Made by a program: the position numbers and the translations under genes. A stretch of DNA of 64,000 nucleotides from SVQP01 sp045594705. GTDB lineage: Bacteria; Bacillota; Clostridia; Oscillospirales; CAG-272. The number at the start of each line of letters is the position of its first letter. Within the stretch, counting starts at the first letter, position 1. The stretch is taken from contig JAZNZB010000033.1 in the NCBI GenBank assembly GCA_045594705.1, forward strand, positions 3,744 to 67,743. Reading direction: 5' to 3'. Shown one piece after another: positions 7,712-16,564 of this stretch. Under the pieces are notes generated by a model. The model saw only the letters and a list, made by a program, of their open reading frames with translations, made no database searches and was not told the origin of the DNA.

Positions 7712-9966
7712 CATTCCACCTCGGAGCGCAGGCGTTGCGCAAGCCCTGTGTAGCGCATGGACTGGCGGTTATTACCCACCATTTGCGCCACGACCTCTTC
7801 TCTGCCTACGAAAATGACCATATTCTGCGCACGCGTGACTGCGGTATACAGCAAATTACGCGTCAGCAGCATAGGCGGTGCTGCATACATAGGCACAATG
7901 ACGATGGGATATTCACTTCCCTGACTCTTATGTACCGTGATGGCGTACGCATGCTCCAGATCCTCCAGCGAGGAAAATTCATACTCGACCAAGCGGTCGT
8001 CAAATTCGATCTCCATCATGCGATCCGACGGATGAATACGACGGATCACACCCATGTCGCCATTAAAAATGCCGCTGCCCTGCGTGCCGTCGGTCTTTTC
8101 CCATACCACGTCGTAATTATTTCTGACCTGCATGACACGATCCCCCTCACGGAACACAGTGTCACGGAAGGTATGCTCGCGCTTGCCCTTTTCAGGCGGG
8201 TTCATGCGGCTTTGCAAGAGCAGATTGAGATGGTCGGTGCCGCCCTCACCGCGTCTTGAGGGCGTGATAATCTGCGTACCGGTGCGCGCCATTTCCCCAT
8301 ACGTGCGCGGCAGGCGGATCTGATACAGGTCTGCCACCGTGGCCGCAATTTCCGCGTCTGTCCTGCGCGGCAGGAAGAAAAAGTCGTTATCCTTGACCGA
8401 AAGGTCGGGCATAAGCCCTTTATTGATGGCGTGCGCGTTGGTGACGATCAGCGATTTCTGCGCCTGGCGGAAGATCTCGTCCAGACACACCGTGGAAAAG
8501 CGACCGCTTTCGATCAGATCGTGCAGCACGTAGCCCGCACCAACACTGGGCAGCTGATCCGCGTCACCGATCAAGATAAATCTCGCGCCCGGCTTGACCG
8601 CCTTGAGCAAATGGCACATCAGCGCGTTGTCCACCATGGACGCCTCGTCCACGATGATCACGTTCTCGTCCAGCAGGTCCTGCTGGTTCTTGCGGAACTT
8701 GCCGCCGTCCGCGTCATCGCCCGAAAATTCCATTTCCAGCAGTCTGTGAATGGTCTTTGCTTCGGTCTGCGTGGACTCGGACAACCGCTTTGCGGCTCTG
8801 CCCGTGGGTGCGGCAAGCGCAACCTTGTGTCCCATGCCGTCAAAAATATCGATCAGCGCACGCACGACCGTGGTTTTACCCGTACCCGGGCCACCTGTCA
8901 ATATCATCACGCCGCTTTCCAGCGCCGCGTAAATGGCCTTTTTCTGCATGTTCGCGTACTGCATGCCGTTTTTGCGCTCCTCGTTGGCAATAAAGGCATG
9001 CACGTCACCCGCATTGATCGCGGGACAAAGCTTATCAAGCAGCACCAGCTTCTCTGCAATATACACCTCCTGGGCATACACGCGCGAGTCGTACAGGTAC
9101 TGCGTGCCGTCAAACATGGAATAACACACGCGATTGTCGCCAAGCAGACGGCTGAGTGCCTCGTTGGTTCTCTCCTCATCCGTACCCAGCAGCCTTGCAG
9201 CCCCCGCGACAAGCTTATCGCGCGGCAGGCAAACGTGACCGTTCTGCGCGGCATTGGAGCGCAGCATATACAAAATGCCGCTCTTGATGCGCTCCTCGTG
9301 ATCGGATGCGATACCAAGGCTTTGCGCCATGGCGTCCGCACGCTCAAAACCGATGCCCTCGACCTCGTTGCAAAGTCTGTACGGGTTGGCGCGTGCGATA
9401 TCCACCGCAGCACTGCCCCATTGCTTATAGATGCGAACGGTCAGCGCCGCTCCGAAATAATCTCTGAAAAACATCATGGCACTGCGGATCCCGGATTTTT
9501 CATTGAAATCCTTCCCGATCTCGCGCGCCTTTTTGAGCGTGATGCCCGAGATCTCGGCCAGCCACTCGGGGTGCTTTTCCATGATCTCAAGCGTCTCCTC
9601 GCCGTATTTGGCCACGATCTTTTGCGCGGTCTTGGGGCCGACACCCTTGATCGCCCCCGAGGCTAAATACCGCAGAATGGCAGATGCATCCGCAGGCATT
9701 TCACGCTCGTAGGATTCCACGCGGAACTGCGTGCCGTACTTGGGGTTATGCACCCACTTGCCGTACGCATTGATGCGGTCACCCTCGGCAATATACGGCA
9801 TGGTACCCACGATGGTGATCAGCTCGTCGTCATCCGTGCCAAAATCGCAAATGGCATAGCCGTTGTCCTCGTTTGCATAGATCACGTGCTCCACACTGCC
9901 CGACAGCTTGACAAGTCCCCGCTCGTCGGCTTCCTGCCCCTGCATCAGCTCGTCCTTCTCCTGCAT
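7711..9966 (-). CDS. recD2: RecD2-type ATP-dependent DNA helicase
   Basis: 751 residues from the ATG at 9966, which has AAAGGAG before it; longer upstream readings lack a ribosome binding site. RecD2 is a 5'-3' helicase of DNA repair that acts without RecBC. The N-terminus has the OB-like region (GSVEHVIYANEDNGY) and helix-hairpin-helix segments (GAIKGVGPKTAQKIV). Walker A GGPGTGKTT is at about 358-366 and the Walker B-like VDEAS at about 439-443. The SF1B C-terminal motif VTRAQ is present. The length fits RecD2 (about 730-830). It lies 69 bases after the hypothetical gene and is coupled to comF. Confidence 0.92.
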   Translation of the reverse strand: MQEKDELMQGQEADERGLVKLSGSVEHVIYANEDNGYAICDFGTDDDELITIVGTMPYIAEGDRINAYGKWVHNPKYGTQFRVESYEREMPADASAILRYLASGAIKGVGPKTAQKIVAKYGEETLEIMEKHPEWLAEISGITLKKAREIGKDFNEKSGIRSAMMFFRDYFGAALTVRIYKQWGSAAVDIARANPYRLCNEVEGIGFERADAMAQSLGIASDHEERIKSGILYMLRSNAAQNGHVCLPRDKLVAGAARLLGTDEERTNEALSRLLGDNRVCYSMFDGTQYLYDSRVYAQEVYIAEKLVLLDKLCPAINAGDVHAFIANEERKNGMQYANMQKKAIYAALESGVMILTGGPGTGKTTVVRALIDIFDGMGHKVALAAPTGRAAKRLSESTQTEAKTIHRLLEMEFSGDDADGGKFRKNQQDLLDENVIIVDEASMVDNALMCHLLKAVKPGARFILIGDADQLPSVGAGYVLHDLIESGRFSTVCLDEIFRQAQKSLIVTNAHAINKGLMPDLSVKDNDFFFLPRRTDAEIAATVADLYQIRLPRTYGEMARTGTQIITPSRRGEGGTDHLNLLLQSRMNPPEKGKREHTFRDTVFREGDRVMQVRNNYDVVWEKTDGTQGSGIFNGDMGVIRRIHPSDRMMEIEFDDRLVEYEFSSLEDLEHAYAITVHKSQGSEYPIVIVPMYAAPPMLLTRNLLYTAVTRAQNMVIFVGREEVVAQMVGNNRQSMRYTGLAQRLRSEVE

Positions 9967-10035
9967 TTTGCATCTCCTTTCCCGATTTTTTTGCCGAACG
10001 GGAATCGAATTCACACAGCTCCCTTCGGCTGAATT

Positions 10036-10365
10036 TTAGCGAATAATCCTGTACTCCGCGCCGTATCTTGCCAGCAATTCCAGCGTTGCCTCAAAAGGAA
10101 CACCGTCGCGGCCGACACAGCCGTTCATGAGCGAGACGTCGATCAGCACGATCACGCGTCTTGCCCCTTTACGAAAAAATGCGGAATGTGCCTCATGCAA
10201 CAGCACGTCAAGCATTTCCGCATCTTTTTCATTGTTGAGCTCCACGGCCGCCACCACCTTGCCCGACGAGAAAAAAGCCTCAAGCGGGAATTTGACAGCA
10301 CACCAAAGCCCGAAAACCGACAACAGCGACACAGTCACCGCAAAAACGGTTTCAATCATATCCAT
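10036..10365 (-). CDS. Hypothetical protein with one N-terminal membrane segment
   Basis: 109 residues; no family recognised. Residues 4-30 form a hydrophobic helix (MIETVFAVTVSLLSVFGLW), the remainder is a small soluble alpha/beta region (KGARRVIVLIDVSLMNGC, ARYGAEYRII). The GGGGGTGAT ribosome binding site lies in the 3' arm of a strong hairpin that begins right after metK (10373-10397), so its translation may depend on that hairpin. It sits between metK and recD2 in the same operon. Function unknown. Confidence 0.65.
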   Translation of the reverse strand: MDMIETVFAVTVSLLSVFGLWCAVKFPLEAFFSSGKVVAAVELNNEKDAEMLDVLLHEAHSAFFRKGARRVIVLIDVSLMNGCVGRDGVPFEATLELLARYGAEYRIIR

Positions 10366-10372
10366 TTTATCA

Positions 10373-10405
10373 CCCCCGCACAGTATATGCGCGGGGGGAT
10401 TTTTT
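10373..10405. promoter_or_regulatory. Hairpin between metK and the next gene, hiding its ribosome binding site
   Basis: Stem CCCCCGCACA/TGCGCGGGGG with one mismatch (10373-10382 with 10388-10397). On the minus strand its 3' arm is the GGGGG of the ribosome binding site of the 109-residue gene. On the plus strand it is followed by TTTTTT, so it could stop antisense transcription. Confidence 0.6.
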
Positions 10406-10407
10406 GG

Positions 10408-11592
10408 TTAGCCCAGCAGCTCTGCGGCTAGTACGGGCGCAAGATCCTTTGCCTCCCAAGGAGCGTCCACGTCTTCTCTGCCCATGTGACCGTAAGCGGC
10501 AACAGCAGAATAGATGGGTCTGCGCAGATCAAAGCGCTTGATGATGGCAGCGGGACGCAGGTCTACGTGACGCAGCACCGCCTCGGAGATCTTTTCCTCG
10601 TCAACCTTTGCAGTACCGAAGGTGTCAATCATGACGGACACGGGCTTTGCAACGCCGATCGCGTATGCAACCTGTACCTCACACTGATCGGCAAGGCCTG
10701 CAGCAACCACGTTCTTTGCAATATATCTTGCAGCATAGGATGCGGAACGGTCCACCTTGGTGGGGTCCTTACCCGAGAATGCACCGCCACCGTGGCGTGC
10801 ATATCCGCCGTATGTATCAACAATAATCTTTCTGCCGGTAAGTCCCGTGTCGCCTGCAGGGCCACCGATGACGAATCTGCCGGTGGGGTTGACGTAGATC
10901 TTGGTGTTCGCGTCGATCAAGCTTGCGGGCACGATGGGCTTGATGACGTGCTTGATCATGTCCGCACGGATCTGCTCCACCTCTACCTCGGGGCTGTGCT
11001 GGGTGGAAATGACCAGCGCATCCACACGAACGGGCTTGCCGTCGTGATATTCCACAGTCACCTGGGTCTTGCCGTCGGGGCGCAGATAGGTCAGCATGCC
11101 ATTCTTGCGCACCTCGGTCAATCTCATTGCCATCTTGTGTGCAAGAGAGATGGGCAGAGGCATCAGCTCCTCGGTCTCGTTGCACGCATAGCCGAACATC
11201 AGACCCTGGTCGCCTGCACCGGTGTCCAGGCCGTCGGTATCCACGCCCGCCTTGGCCTCCAAGGACTTATCGACGCCCATTGCGATATCGGGGCTCTGCT
11301 CGTGGATCGAGTTGATTACGGCGCAGCTGTCACAGTCAAAGCCATACTTTGCACGGTCGTAGCCGATCTCGCGTACGGTCTCTCTGACGATGGTCTGAAT
11401 GTCTACGTATGCGGAGGTGGTGATCTCACCCATGACGCATACAAGACCGGTGGTAACAAAGGTCTCGCAGGCTACGCGAGCCATGGGATCGGCTGCCAGC
11501 ATGCTGTCCAGTACGGCGTCCGAGATCTTGTCACAAATTTTATCGGGATGTCCTTCCGTTACGGATTCGCATGTAAACAGTACTTTTTTCAT
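10408..11592 (-). CDS. metK: S-adenosylmethionine synthetase
   Basis: 394 residues, the usual length. It joins methionine and ATP to S-adenosylmethionine, releasing phosphate and diphosphate; cytoplasmic homotetramer. Diagnostic motifs are ESVTEGHPDK near the N-terminus, GAGDQGLMFGYAC with the methionine-site hexapeptide, and the phosphate-binding GGxG-like stretch GGAFSGKDPTKVDRS. The ATG at 11592 follows AGAGGGA. There is no SAM-responsive leader directly upstream (only 36 bases separate it from the export-family gene), so its transcription appears to come from the FMN-riboswitch operon. That is an odd pairing of flavin control and SAM synthesis. Confidence 0.96.
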   Translation of the reverse strand: MKKVLFTCESVTEGHPDKICDKISDAVLDSMLAADPMARVACETFVTTGLVCVMGEITTSAYVDIQTIVRETVREIGYDRAKYGFDCDSCAVINSIHEQSPDIAMGVDKSLEAKAGVDTDGLDTGAGDQGLMFGYACNETEELMPLPISLAHKMAMRLTEVRKNGMLTYLRPDGKTQVTVEYHDGKPVRVDALVISTQHSPEVEVEQIRADMIKHVIKPIVPASLIDANTKIYVNPTGRFVIGGPAGDTGLTGRKIIVDTYGGYARHGGGAFSGKDPTKVDRSASYAARYIAKNVVAAGLADQCEVQVAYAIGVAKPVSVMIDTFGTAKVDEEKISEAVLRHVDLRPAAIIKRFDLRRPIYSAVAAYGHMGREDVDAPWEAKDLAPVLAAELLG

Positions 11593-11628
11593 GTCATTTC
11601 CCTCTTTTTATATATCTATTCCTTATTT

Positions 11629-12153
11629 TCAGATCAAAATGCTCAGCCATTCGATGCCGCTGGCAACGCCAAAGCAGAGCAAGGACACGACAACGCCTGC
11701 GATCATAACGCCAAGCAGTGCCGAGAGCATGGCCTTCCAGAAGTTCATGCGGATGGTGGCGGCCACCAAAGAGCCTGTCCACGCGCCTGTCATGGGCAAC
11801 GGGATGGCAACAAACAGACACACGCCCCAAAAGCCGTAGCGTTGGATCTTGTCCGTGTTTTTCTCCGCCTTGCGTCTGATCCACGCTGCTACCGCGCGCA
11901 CGAATCTGATCGGCATCTTCTCCATCAGGTCAAGCACTTGACGGATCAGCAGCAAAATAAACGGCACGGGGATCATGTTGCCCACAACTGCCAAGAGATA
12001 AGTCAGCCACCAGGGCGTTTGCGGGTCGGTAAACCAACCCAGCGGGATCGCGCCTCGCAGCTCAATGACCGGCACCATGGAGCACAGTACGATGCCAAGC
12101 TCCTTGCCGCCGCTCATGAGAAAATCCACGAGCGCTTGTTTGATTTCTTCCAT
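11629..12153 (-). CDS. Small multidrug export family membrane protein (COG2426 type)
   Basis: 174 residues from the ATG at 12153 (TTGGAG upstream). At least four membrane helices are visible. The sequence VIELRGAIPLGWF, in the first third, and FVAIPLPMTGAWTGS, past the middle, are the two conserved re-entrant-like motifs of the Sm_multidrug_ex family. The name comes from early reports of weak drug export and should not be taken as a proven role. It lies 31 bases after ribU and 36 bases before metK. Substrate unknown. Confidence 0.75.
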   Translation of the reverse strand: MEEIKQALVDFLMSGGKELGIVLCSMVPVIELRGAIPLGWFTDPQTPWWLTYLLAVVGNMIPVPFILLLIRQVLDLMEKMPIRFVRAVAAWIRRKAEKNTDKIQRYGFWGVCLFVAIPLPMTGAWTGSLVAATIRMNFWKAMLSALLGVMIAGVVVSLLCFGVASGIEWLSILI

Positions 12154-12184
12154 ATTTACTCCAATATTGATTCCAAATACAGGA

Positions 12185-12901
12185 TTATTCCGCCCACAGA
12201 TTGACAAACCATTCGGCTTCTCCGCCCAGGATGACAAAGAACAGAATCAGCGAGGCGACCACCAAAGCAAGGCCTGCCACCGTGATCAGCACGTTGGTTT
12301 TCTTATCTGCGGCAATTTTGGTTTCCATGCTCACACCAGCGATCTTGACACGCGCATAGCGCAGCGCAATGGAAACAGGTTTATACAGGATCATAACCAG
12401 TGCAGCATTGAGCACCGCCTTGGTCAGATTAAAAGGCAAAATTAAGGAGGGGAGCATTCCCGCAACGACTGCTACGGTCACGCCGGGGGTATACAGCGGG
12501 ACGATCAACAAATTCATGCAAAGCATGATGGCTGTCATACTGAAAACTGCTGCCAAAAGACCTATCACAGCGCCCCAAAGGTCACGGCGGAAGCGATAGA
12601 TCAGCGCAGCAACCACGGCAAAGGATGCCGAGGAGACAAAGTCCATCAGGAGTCCGTACACGCCGGTGTCTCCGATCGTCAAAAATTCCAGCAGAGCTGT
12701 CACCGCAGAAATGATCACTGCGGCCAAGGGGCCGAACAAAAGTCCGCCAACCGTGATGATGGCGTCCTTGATATCAAAGGTCAAAAAGACCACGTTGATG
12801 CGGAAAAGCGGCATGACCGCAAACGCAAGTGCGCAAAACAGCGCGATCATGACCATGCGCAAAATACGTTCCTTTGCGCCCGTTCTGTTATTATTTTTCA
12901 T
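12185..12901 (-). CDS. ribU: Riboflavin ECF transporter S component
   Basis: 238 residues from the ATG at 12901. Six membrane helices fit an energy-coupling-factor substrate-binding subunit. FLTFDIKDAIITVGGLLFGPLAAVIIS matches the conserved N-terminal region of RibU-like S components; the C-terminal tail has an extra membrane helix that is longer than usual. The FMN riboswitch immediately upstream is the decisive evidence for riboflavin as substrate. The shared EcfA1/A2/T module must lie elsewhere. The start codon directly follows the T-run of the riboswitch expression hairpin. First gene of a six-gene operon. Confidence 0.85.
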   Translation of the reverse strand: MKNNNRTGAKERILRMVMIALFCALAFAVMPLFRINVVFLTFDIKDAIITVGGLLFGPLAAVIISAVTALLEFLTIGDTGVYGLLMDFVSSASFAVVAALIYRFRRDLWGAVIGLLAAVFSMTAIMLCMNLLIVPLYTPGVTVAVVAGMLPSLILPFNLTKAVLNAALVMILYKPVSIALRYARVKIAGVSMETKIAADKKTNVLITVAGLALVVASLILFFVILGGEAEWFVNLWAE

Positions 12902-12929
12902 AAAAAATCCCCCTTTGATTCGTGGGGGA
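12902..12929 (-). promoter_or_regulatory. FMN riboswitch expression platform: terminator that also sequesters the RBS
   Basis: Stem TCCCCC/GGGGGA (12929-12924 with 12913-12908), then six T ending at the base before the ribU ATG. GGGGGA is also the ribosome binding site, so one hairpin could both terminate transcription and block translation. Confidence 0.75.
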
Positions 12930-12959
12930 AAGGACAAATTCGCCCGCGTGCGGGCTTGC

Positions 12960-13120
12960 TTATTCTTTCCCATCCGGACTTTCTCGCGTAAGCGAAAGCT
13001 TGCGCGTATACCGTCGGTCAAGGAATCTCACCTTGTCGGCTCTTGCCTTTGCAAGAGTTTGCAGACTTTGCGCCATTCGCATCACTGCCGGTATGGAATT
13101 TCACCAATTCTCAAAAATAA
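12960..13120 (-). promoter_or_regulatory. FMN (RFN) riboswitch aptamer controlling ribU operon
   Basis: The minus strand carries the conserved RFN blocks in order: GGTGAAATTCC then ACCGGCAGTG, AAAGTCTGC, GAGCCGACAAGGTGAGATTCC (slightly variant loops), TGACCGACGGTA, and AAAGTCCGGATGGGA. P1 is formed by TTATTTTT and AAGAATAA. FMN binding should lower expression of ribU and the genes behind it. Confidence 0.95.
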
Positions 13121-13166
13121 TCAAAATAAAAATATGGGGGATGGGATGAAGCTCATCCCATCCCCC
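13121..13166 (-). terminator. Intrinsic terminator of the str operon after tuf
   Basis: A 14-bp stem GGGGGATGGGATGA/TCATCCCATCCCCC with loop GCT (13136-13166), followed on the minus strand by ATATTTTTATTTT. The riboswitch aptamer begins immediately after the T-rich tract. Confidence 0.92.
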
Positions 13167-13196
13167 GAAAATTTTACGTCAAATTATGAGCGCAAA

Positions 13197-14402
13197 TTAC
13201 TCGATGATAGCGGAAACGACGCCGGAACCAACGGTTCTGCCACCCTCACGGATAGCGAAACGCAGACCCTCTTCGCAAGCGATGGGGGTGATCAGCTCAA
13301 CGGTCATGTCAACGTTATCACCGGGGCGGCACATCTCAACGCCTGCAGGCAGGGAGATAACGCCGGTAACGTCGGTGGTTCTGAAGTAGAACTGAGGTCT
13401 GTAACCAGCCAGGAAGGGCTTCTTACGGCCGCCTTCCTTCTCAGTCAGAACGTATACGTGGCCAACGAACTTGGTGTGGGGGTTAACGGAACCGGGCTTA
13501 GCCAGAACCTGACCTCTCTCAATGCCGTCCTTAGCGACGCCACGGAGCAGAGCACCAATGTTGTCACCAGCCTCTGCCTGGGGCAGCAGCTTGTGGAACA
13601 TCTCAACACCGGTAACGGTGGTGGAAGTTCTCTCGTCGGACAGACCAACGATCTCAACAACGTCACCAACCTTGATGGTACCTCTCTCAACTCTACCGGT
13701 AGCAACAGTACCACGGCCGGAGATGGAGAATACGTCCTCAACAGGCATCAGGAAGGGCTTGTCGGACTGACGCTCGGGAGTGGGGATATACTCGTCAACC
13801 TGATCCATCAGCTCGAGAATGCAAGCATACTCGGGAGCGGAGGTATCGGTGTTGGAAGACTCAAGAGCCTCACGAGCAGAACCGCGAACGATCGGAATGT
13901 CGTCGCCGGGGAACTCGTACTGAGACAGCAGATCACGGATCTCCATCTCTACCAGGTCGAGCAGCTCATCGTCGTCAACCAGGTCGGTCTTGTTCATGAA
14001 TACTACGATTGCGGGAACGCCTACCTGACGAGCAAGCAGAACGTGCTCTCTGGTCTGCTGGAGAGGACCGTCAGTACCTGCAACAACCAGGATAGCGCCG
14101 TCCATCTGTGCAGCACCGGTGATCATGTTCTTAACGTAGTCGGCGTGGCCGGGGCAGTCAACGTGAGCGTAGTGACGGTTAGCAGTCTCGTACTCAACGT
14201 GTCTGGTGTTGATTGTGATACCTCTTGCTCTTTCCTCGGGAGCGTTGTCGATCTGGTCGTATGCCATGAACTCAACGTTGCCCTGGCCCAGAGACAGAGT
14301 CTTGGTGATAGCAGCGGTCAGAGTGGTCTTACCGTGGTCAACGTGACCGATAGTACCAATGTTAACGTGGGGCTTGGTTCTTTCAAATGTTTGCTTTGCC
14401 AT
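13197..14402 (-). CDS. tuf: Elongation factor Tu
   Basis: 401 residues. It delivers aminoacyl-tRNA to the ribosome A site as the GTP complex. G motifs: GHVDHGKTT (18-26), the Switch I region with RGITINT, DCPGHADYV, and NKTDLVDD. The C-terminal beta-barrel domains (GMVxLP-like PGDNVDM, VGSGVV at the end) are complete. GGAGGA precedes the ATG. It is the last gene of rpsL-rpsG-fusA-tuf, 53 bases after fusA, and is followed by a strong terminator. Confidence 0.98.
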   Translation of the reverse strand: MAKQTFERTKPHVNIGTIGHVDHGKTTLTAAITKTLSLGQGNVEFMAYDQIDNAPEERARGITINTRHVEYETANRHYAHVDCPGHADYVKNMITGAAQMDGAILVVAGTDGPLQQTREHVLLARQVGVPAIVVFMNKTDLVDDDELLDLVEMEIRDLLSQYEFPGDDIPIVRGSAREALESSNTDTSAPEYACILELMDQVDEYIPTPERQSDKPFLMPVEDVFSISGRGTVATGRVERGTIKVGDVVEIVGLSDERTSTTVTGVEMFHKLLPQAEAGDNIGALLRGVAKDGIERGQVLAKPGSVNPHTKFVGHVYVLTEKEGGRKKPFLAGYRPQFYFRTTDVTGVISLPAGVEMCRPGDNVDMTVELITPIACEEGLRFAIREGGRTVGSGVVSAIIE

Positions 14403-14455
14403 TTTGAAAATCCTCCGTAAATATTCTTTCTTTAAATTTTTTTGTTTTTAATGTC

Positions 14456-16540
14456 TTAGTCGTTCTTCGCGCGACTCTTGACAATGGTTTCCTGAATGGA
14501 CTTGGGTACCTCAGCGAAGTGGCTGGGCTCCATGGAGTAGATGCCACGAGCCTGGGTCTTAGAACGCAGGTCGGTAGCATAACCGAACATCTCGGACAGC
14601 GGCACGTGTGCGATGATTTCCTCAACGCCACCGGTGCGAGCTTCCATAGTGCTGATCTGACCACGACGGGAGTTAAAGTCACCAATAACTTCACCCATGT
14701 AGTCCTCGGGAACGATGGTAACGACCTTCATCATAGGCTCGGTGAGCACGGGGTCTGCCTTACGCATAGCTTCCTTGAATGCCATAGAACCGGCAATCTT
14801 GAATGCCATTTCGGAAGAGTCGACTTCGTGGTAAGAACCGTCGTAAAGGGTTACCTTAACGTCAACTACGCTGTAGCCTGCGAGCACACCGCTCTGCATA
14901 GCGCCCTGGATACCTGCATCAACTGCGGGGATATATTCCTTCGGGATGGAACCGCCAACGGTTGCGTTGACGAATTCGTAACCCTTGCCGGGCTCATTGG
15001 GCTCAACGATGATCTTGACGTGACCGTACTGACCGGAACCACCGGACTGACGCTTGTACTTGCACTCATGGTCAACCTTCTTGCGAATGGTCTCCTTGTA
15101 TGCAACCTGGGGCTTACCAATGTTCGCCTCAACCTTGAACTCACGCAGCAGTCTGTCTACGATGATTTCCAGGTGAAGCTCGCCCATACCTGCGATAATG
15201 GTCTGGCCGGTTTCTTCATCAGTGTAGGTTCTGAAAGTGGGGTCTTCCTCTGCAAGCTTTGCAAGTGCAATACCCATCTTCTCCTGGCCTGCTCTGGTCT
15301 TAGGCTCGATTGCCTGACGGATAACGGGCTCGGGGAATTCCATGTTTTCAAGGATAATGGGCTTCTTTTCGTCACAGAAGGTATCACCCGTGGTGGAATA
15401 ACGAATACCGATTGCTGCAGCAATATCACCGCTGTAGCATGCGTCGATGTCCTTACGGTCATTTGCATGCATCTGCAGGATTCTGCCCAGACGCTCGCGC
15501 TTACCCTTGGTAGAGTTGTAAACGGTGTCGCCTGCATTGATAATGCCCGAGTATACGCGGAAGTAGCAAAGCTTTCCTACGAAGGGGTCGGTCATGATCT
15601 TGAATGCCAGAGCACTCATGGGCTCGGTATCGGATGCGTGTCTCTCGTCTTCCTCGTCGGTATCGGGGTTTACACCGGTTACGGGAGGAATATCAAGAGG
15701 AGAAGGCATATAATCGATGACTGCATCGAGCAGCTTCTGAACGCCCTTGTTACGGTAAGAGGTACCGCAAACGACGGGGACAATTCTGTTGTCAATGCAA
15801 GCCTGGCGCAGAGCGCCCTTAATTTCCTCTTCGGTGAGCTCTTCATCGCAGAGGTACTTTTCCATCAGCTCGTCATCCTGCTCTGCAGCTGCCTCTACCA
15901 TCTTTGCGCGGTATTCCTTAGCAAGCTCCAGCATATCCTCGGGGATAGGCTCGATTCTGATGTCCTTACCAAGGTCGTCATAGTAAACAACTGCTTCCAT
16001 CTTGACAAGGTCAATGATGCCGCGGAAGGTCATCTCCTTACCGATAGGCAGCTGGATCGGGATTGCATTGGTATGCAGTCTCTCCTCCATCATGCCAAGC
16101 ACGCGGTAGAAGTCCGCGCCGGTGATGTCCATCTTGTTTACATATGCCATTCTCGGTACACGGTATTTGTCTGCCTGTCTCCAGACAGTTTCGGACTGAG
16201 GTTCAACGCCACCCTTAGCGCAGAATACGGTCACTGCACCGTCGAGAACGCGCAAAGATCTTTCAACCCCTACGGTAAAGTCAACGTGGCCGGGGGTGTC
16301 GATCAGGTTCAGGCGGTGACCCTTCCATACGCAGGTAGTTGCTGCGGATGTAATGGTAATACCTCTTTCCTGCTCTTCTTCCATCCAGTCCATCGTTGCG
16401 GCGCCCTGGTGTACCTCACCCAGCTTATGAGTCTTACCTGTGTAGAACAGGATTCTCTCAGAGGTGGTTGTTTTACCGGCATCGATGTGAGCCATGATAC
16501 CGATATTTCGCGTATTTTCAAGCGAATATTCCCTAGGCAT
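14456..16540 (-). CDS. fusA: Elongation factor G
   Basis: 694 residues, the expected length for the translocase EF-G, the GTPase that moves tRNAs and mRNA after peptide transfer and helps recycle ribosomes. The N-terminus reads NIGIMAHIDAGKTTTSERILFYTG; DTPGHVDFT and NKMDITGADF follow. Domain IV tip (KSGGSGQYGHVKI region) and domain V are intact. Its place between rpsG and tuf identifies canonical fusA and not the EF-G2 or Tet(M)-like paralogues. Twenty-four bases separate it from rpsG. Confidence 0.97.
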   Translation of the reverse strand: MPREYSLENTRNIGIMAHIDAGKTTTSERILFYTGKTHKLGEVHQGAATMDWMEEEQERGITITSAATTCVWKGHRLNLIDTPGHVDFTVGVERSLRVLDGAVTVFCAKGGVEPQSETVWRQADKYRVPRMAYVNKMDITGADFYRVLGMMEERLHTNAIPIQLPIGKEMTFRGIIDLVKMEAVVYYDDLGKDIRIEPIPEDMLELAKEYRAKMVEAAAEQDDELMEKYLCDEELTEEEIKGALRQACIDNRIVPVVCGTSYRNKGVQKLLDAVIDYMPSPLDIPPVTGVNPDTDEEDERHASDTEPMSALAFKIMTDPFVGKLCYFRVYSGIINAGDTVYNSTKGKRERLGRILQMHANDRKDIDACYSGDIAAAIGIRYSTTGDTFCDEKKPIILENMEFPEPVIRQAIEPKTRAGQEKMGIALAKLAEEDPTFRTYTDEETGQTIIAGMGELHLEIIVDRLLREFKVEANIGKPQVAYKETIRKKVDHECKYKRQSGGSGQYGHVKIIVEPNEPGKGYEFVNATVGGSIPKEYIPAVDAGIQGAMQSGVLAGYSVVDVKVTLYDGSYHEVDSSEMAFKIAGSMAFKEAMRKADPVLTEPMMKVVTIVPEDYMGEVIGDFNSRRGQISTMEARTGGVEEIIAHVPLSEMFGYATDLRSKTQARGIYSMEPSHFAEVPKSIQETIVKSRAKND

Positions 16541-16564
16541 ATTCTAACGGTCTCCTTGATAAAA

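Noticed and set aside
11593..11628. SAM riboswitch before metK
   Set aside because: Only 36 bases separate the genes and no S-box element is present.
12922..13149. Frames across the FMN riboswitch on either strand, including an N-terminal extension of RibU
   Set aside because: The region is fully explained by the aptamer and its expression hairpin; the RibU start is fixed by its ribosome binding site.
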